In this document: positions 8,831-11,782 of the stretch, piece by piece
Numbering within the stretch: position 1 is the first letter of the stretch
Layout: each line of letters begins with the position of its first letter
NCBI GenBank assembly: GCA_028565635.1
Contig: JAOXYB010050358.1
Location: 1-11,782, forward strand
DNA length: 11,782 bases
Direction of reading: 5' to 3'
DNA from: Phoronis ovalis
Lineage: Eukaryota > Phoronida > Phoronidae
Translations under genes and position numbers: made by a program
Notes under the pieces: generated by a model
Seen by the model: the letters and a program-made list of their open reading frames with translations, nothing else
What the model was told of the DNA's origin: nothing
Database searches by the model: none

Positions 8831-11782
8831 TTACCTGCATATTCTTAAGAAATTTCGGTAAAAAAATATTTTTGCAGTCTCTGTCCATAAAATGAAAATT
8901 TATTCATATTTATGTGAAAATCATGACAAGTAATGGTCTTAAAATTCCTTTTAACATCAATGTGGTTTCCCCTTTCTTTCTACTAAACTTGCACAGATTC
9001 ATTTAGACACATGTATTCTGTGGTCTGAATTAGTAACAACTCTCTCTACAGTATTTGTGTTCCTACAAAATTAACTACCTGACCTATGAAAATGCAGTGT
9101 GAAAGAAGGCACACCCTAGTGGAGTATTACTGTGGTGTCTCTTTTGTGACGAGTTGTTTCTAAGAGGGACTGTGGCCAATCAGAGTGAAATTTGAGTTTG
9201 TACTGGCATGTTTTATAGTCCAAGTATGTTATGGTATTTAATTTGTGAGGTCTTCCTTGAAATTTTGTTACCCCATCTGCATGTACTAAGTGGCCTGGGA
9301 AATTGTTAATATTAGCTTAAATATATGAATAAGATAAATAGAAACTATACCACAATAGCTGCAATTTCATCTGACCATCTGTGAAAAACTTGTCAAACAC
9401 AGAAATATAATGAAAGGAAACAAAAACAGAGGCATGACAATTATTATAATATAACCACTATTGAAATCTTATAAATATTCAATTCTGCGCTGAATCAACA
9501 CGTTTCATTAAGTGAAATGGTTGTTTTGTCAAAAATAACAACATTAGTATAATTGATATACCAATTAATGCATTCCTTTGCCTCATGCAATGACCATCAC
9601 AAGTGGCCATAGGTCTAAATTGTTAATTTATCAAACTTCACAGATTTCAGTCAATTCCTAGGAATTTTCATGAAAATTAAAATATAACAGTGTATAAAAA
9701 TTTGTCTATTCAGTTTGTACTAAATATATTTGAAACAAAACAATTACGAACATCATTCTCAAAGTATTTTAAAAAGAGAAGTTTATTTTTGAAATCATTT
9801 AACCAATCCTATTTAAATCGGTCCAACGAATCAGACCCAACAAATTCCATGGTCAAGCAAAAGTCCATAATGACATTATCCTTGCAGAAGTACTTGAAGT
9901 TTCAAAACAACTTACACATCTGCAGAATTGTGAGTTAATAGATAAAGACATCAGAAATCTTGACCCCCTATTTAATCCTCTTAAAACCATTCAAGTACAA
10001 AATGTTTGACTCAATTCAGGAAACTGTTCAATATTTAATAATATTTATTATACACTTCATGCCAACTTAGCAGTACAGCTAATGTCTGCTCTTGTTTGTT
10101 GAGTGTTACCTGTCTGCATCCACAGAGTGATTTTATAGGGAACCTCCCCATGATCTATGTGGCTTTATAAGATCCTTGTAGTTTACAAGAAATCATGATA
10201 TCATGTCTTCAAAAGTCAACATTCTAACAAAAGTCAACATTCTAATATTATGTTGAACATGTAGATTCTTTGTGGAAGAGATACCTAACAAATGGTCCCA
10301 ACTCAATCTACTGGTGTAGCTTCCACATATTTATGAGTTGCAACTATGCTATACAGTCTGACACTTTTATTTCATATGTTTACCTTGTTCTAAGATGTCT
10401 CACAATGAGCTGGTTTTTGGATAAAAGTGGCTGACAGTGCGTTATTTTAGCTGATCAGTGGTATCTGTATATATATGGCCTGGGGTATTTCCATAAAGCA
10501 CAAAATAAATAACAAGTTTCAATGTAAACATAAATCATAGCATAAGATTAGTACAAATTGTTGAAAGTAATAGTTTCATACTTAGTGAAAATATTGCTCT
10601 AATGAATCTCTGCAAAAAGGCTGTAATGTCACTACATTGACTAATTTGGGTAATTTCTGCTTCATGTTTGAAGAAATTCTTGATTTTGACAAAAAACATG
10701 GCTTGATAAATTCTTCAGCTTCATTATCCCCGCTTGTGTGCCAAAACAGTTACATCCTAGATATCGGAGCCGTATATAATGTGCACAATTAAAAAAGTCC
10801 AGACTTATTTAAACCCTAGGTACCAAAATTTAATTTTCTCATAGTTTTACCTTCGAACTAACTCACAGTCTAACAAAGTCTTACAAATTTAACGAAGGAT
10901 ACTTAAGTGTTTTATTTAGATTTTTACACAAAAAAATATGATAACAACAATATTGTTAAGCAGAATGACAACATTGATACAAGCAGAAAAGAGGAAGTCC
11001 ATACTTATTAGACACAGTTCAATTTTACAGTACCTCCTCTATAAAAATATACAAAATGGACAGAAACATCACTGGAAATGTAGAACTTGGTAGTGTGTAG
11101 CCTTTGGCTTTCGTGGTGTTAAATGCGCAATGGGAGATGTGAAAATTGTTTGGATAAAAAACAATGAAATATTTGTGTTCTGGTTAGCACATGTTTCAAA
11201 ACAACAAAAAACCATGGTTCAAATATTGTATAAAATTGTGTCATATGCAGTAATAATGTGCCATCATAATTATAGCCAGTTATAAAAGTATACAGGGTGT
11301 CATGAAATAAACATGACACCCACACATTTTTTATCAAATTTTACTCATCAGCATTTACTCTATGTTAGTAATTCCTTATTTTCTACTCTAGCTAAAAGGC
11401 TTGTTTATAGCTCCCTAAGAAATGTTTGTTAGTTTAGCAGAGTGCCTTTGGGACCTAGCAACTTGCTAAAAAAAGATACAGTAAAAATCAAAAATGAACA
11501 AAAATATTATTGTAATGCAGTTTTCACATTTTCAAAACAAAAGATTGTCTTAAGATTTTCAATACTGAACTTGTTCTCTTTGGCAAGCATGGATTTTGTT
11601 CTACATGTGTTACTGAGGTGGGCTTATTTTGTTTTCCAAGGAGAAGTGTACACCAAATTATTGTGCTGTATCTATTTTAGCCACTCTTATAAGTTCAAAT
11701 TAGGAGAGATCAGACGATGTTACTAATAGGATTAAAACTACAGACGCGACAGTATTTGACATAGGTTTTAGTTGGCCAGTGC
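8831..11782. other. CpG-poor non-coding stretch to the right edge
   Basis: CpG falls back to roughly 0.6 per 100 bp by hand count. No exon is convincing. The longest frame (11442-11726, plus, 94 codons) is near the maximum expected by chance and shows no recognisable motif. A TTTATT near 10910 would be AATAAA on the minus strand, and a good plus-strand acceptor (TTATTTTCTACTCTAG) ends at 11391, but the phase-compatible frame after it closes after 13 codons. Confidence 0.55.
10211..10245. repeat. 18-bp tandem duplication
   Basis: AAAAGTCAACATTCTAAC at 10211-10228 is followed directly by an identical copy lacking only its last base (10229-10245). Confidence 0.95.

Larger units (their letters stand above)
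2108..11782 (+). other. Probable start of a very long phase-1 intron 2
   Basis: The donor GTAAGT at 2108-2113 is a perfect match to consensus. No downstream exon can be placed with confidence, and the stretch to the right edge is AT-rich, stop-rich and CpG-poor. The simplest reading is a first large intron of at least 9.6 kb, as often follows a signal-peptide exon. It holds no recognisable transposon, tRNA or conserved protein. Several strong acceptor-like sites (AG at 3965-3966, 9050-9051, 6782-6783, 11390-11391) lead into frames that stop within 5-14 codons in the required phase. If a candidate terminal exon such as 5289-5377 is real, the intron is much shorter and the right half is intergenic or another gene. 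Confidence 0.45.

Noticed and set aside
9035-9080. Excellent acceptor CTCTCTCTACAG ending at 9051
   Set aside because: The phase required after 2107 stops after about 8 codons. The frame that stays open (16 codons) would need a phase-0 partner.
9690-9938. 82-codon plus-strand frame and the minus-strand frames at 6942-7142, 8400-8588 and 11119-11337
   Set aside because: The lengths match chance expectation, there are no motifs, and composition is that of the surrounding non-coding DNA.
11442-11726. 94-codon plus-strand frame, the longest in the window
   Set aside because: In DNA with about 8% stops per codon roughly one frame this long is expected by chance. It has no recognisable domain, no good splice signals and AT-driven composition (F, L, I, K, Y).

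Overview
The window looks like AT-rich nuclear DNA from an animal, most likely an invertebrate. It has no operons, no long open reading frames, and no rRNA, CRISPR array or recognisable mobile element. It does have spliceosomal GT-AG junctions. Open frames of 62-94 codons occur at about the rate expected by chance: assuming roughly 8% stop codons per codon, about ten ORFs of this size would appear in random sequence of this length, so none is called a gene. I cannot name the species or phylum.

The one gene I can support is the 5' end of a plus-strand gene for a secreted or membrane protein, near 1.9-2.1 kb. A TATA-like element (1913-1922) lies just upstream of an ATG at 1947. An 11-nt first coding segment is joined over an 85-nt intron to a 65-nt second segment. 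Together they encode 25 codons that read as a textbook signal peptide ending in VQA-QNS, followed at once by a consensus GTAAGT donor in phase 1. The mature protein must lie in later exons, and I cannot place these with confidence. The rest of the window is best read as a very long second intron, at least 9.6 kb, unless one of the weak candidate exons is real.

Layout: 1-1910 is non-coding upstream DNA with normal CpG frequency. It holds a three-copy 22-bp AT-rich tandem repeat (679-749), a C11 tract, two adjacent hairpins (304-342) and a second TATA-like element (1486-1496). Positions 1911-2107 hold the promoter and the signal-peptide exons. From about 2.34 kb to the right edge the sequence is non-coding and strongly CpG-depleted (hand count about 0.8 CpG per 100 bp, against about 3.5 per 100 bp to the left). 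This step is what mosaic gene-body methylation leaves in many invertebrate genomes, and it begins a few hundred bases inside the gene. Two small patches interrupt the depletion, about 5580-5800 and 8040-8830. The first holds a possible minus-strand first exon; the second holds a GC-rich hairpin and a 65-codon minus-strand open frame.

I found no previously undescribed system that the sequence alone can support. The most useful observations are the split signal peptide, the CpG step, and a short list of phase-compatible candidate exons that could be tested with RNA data.
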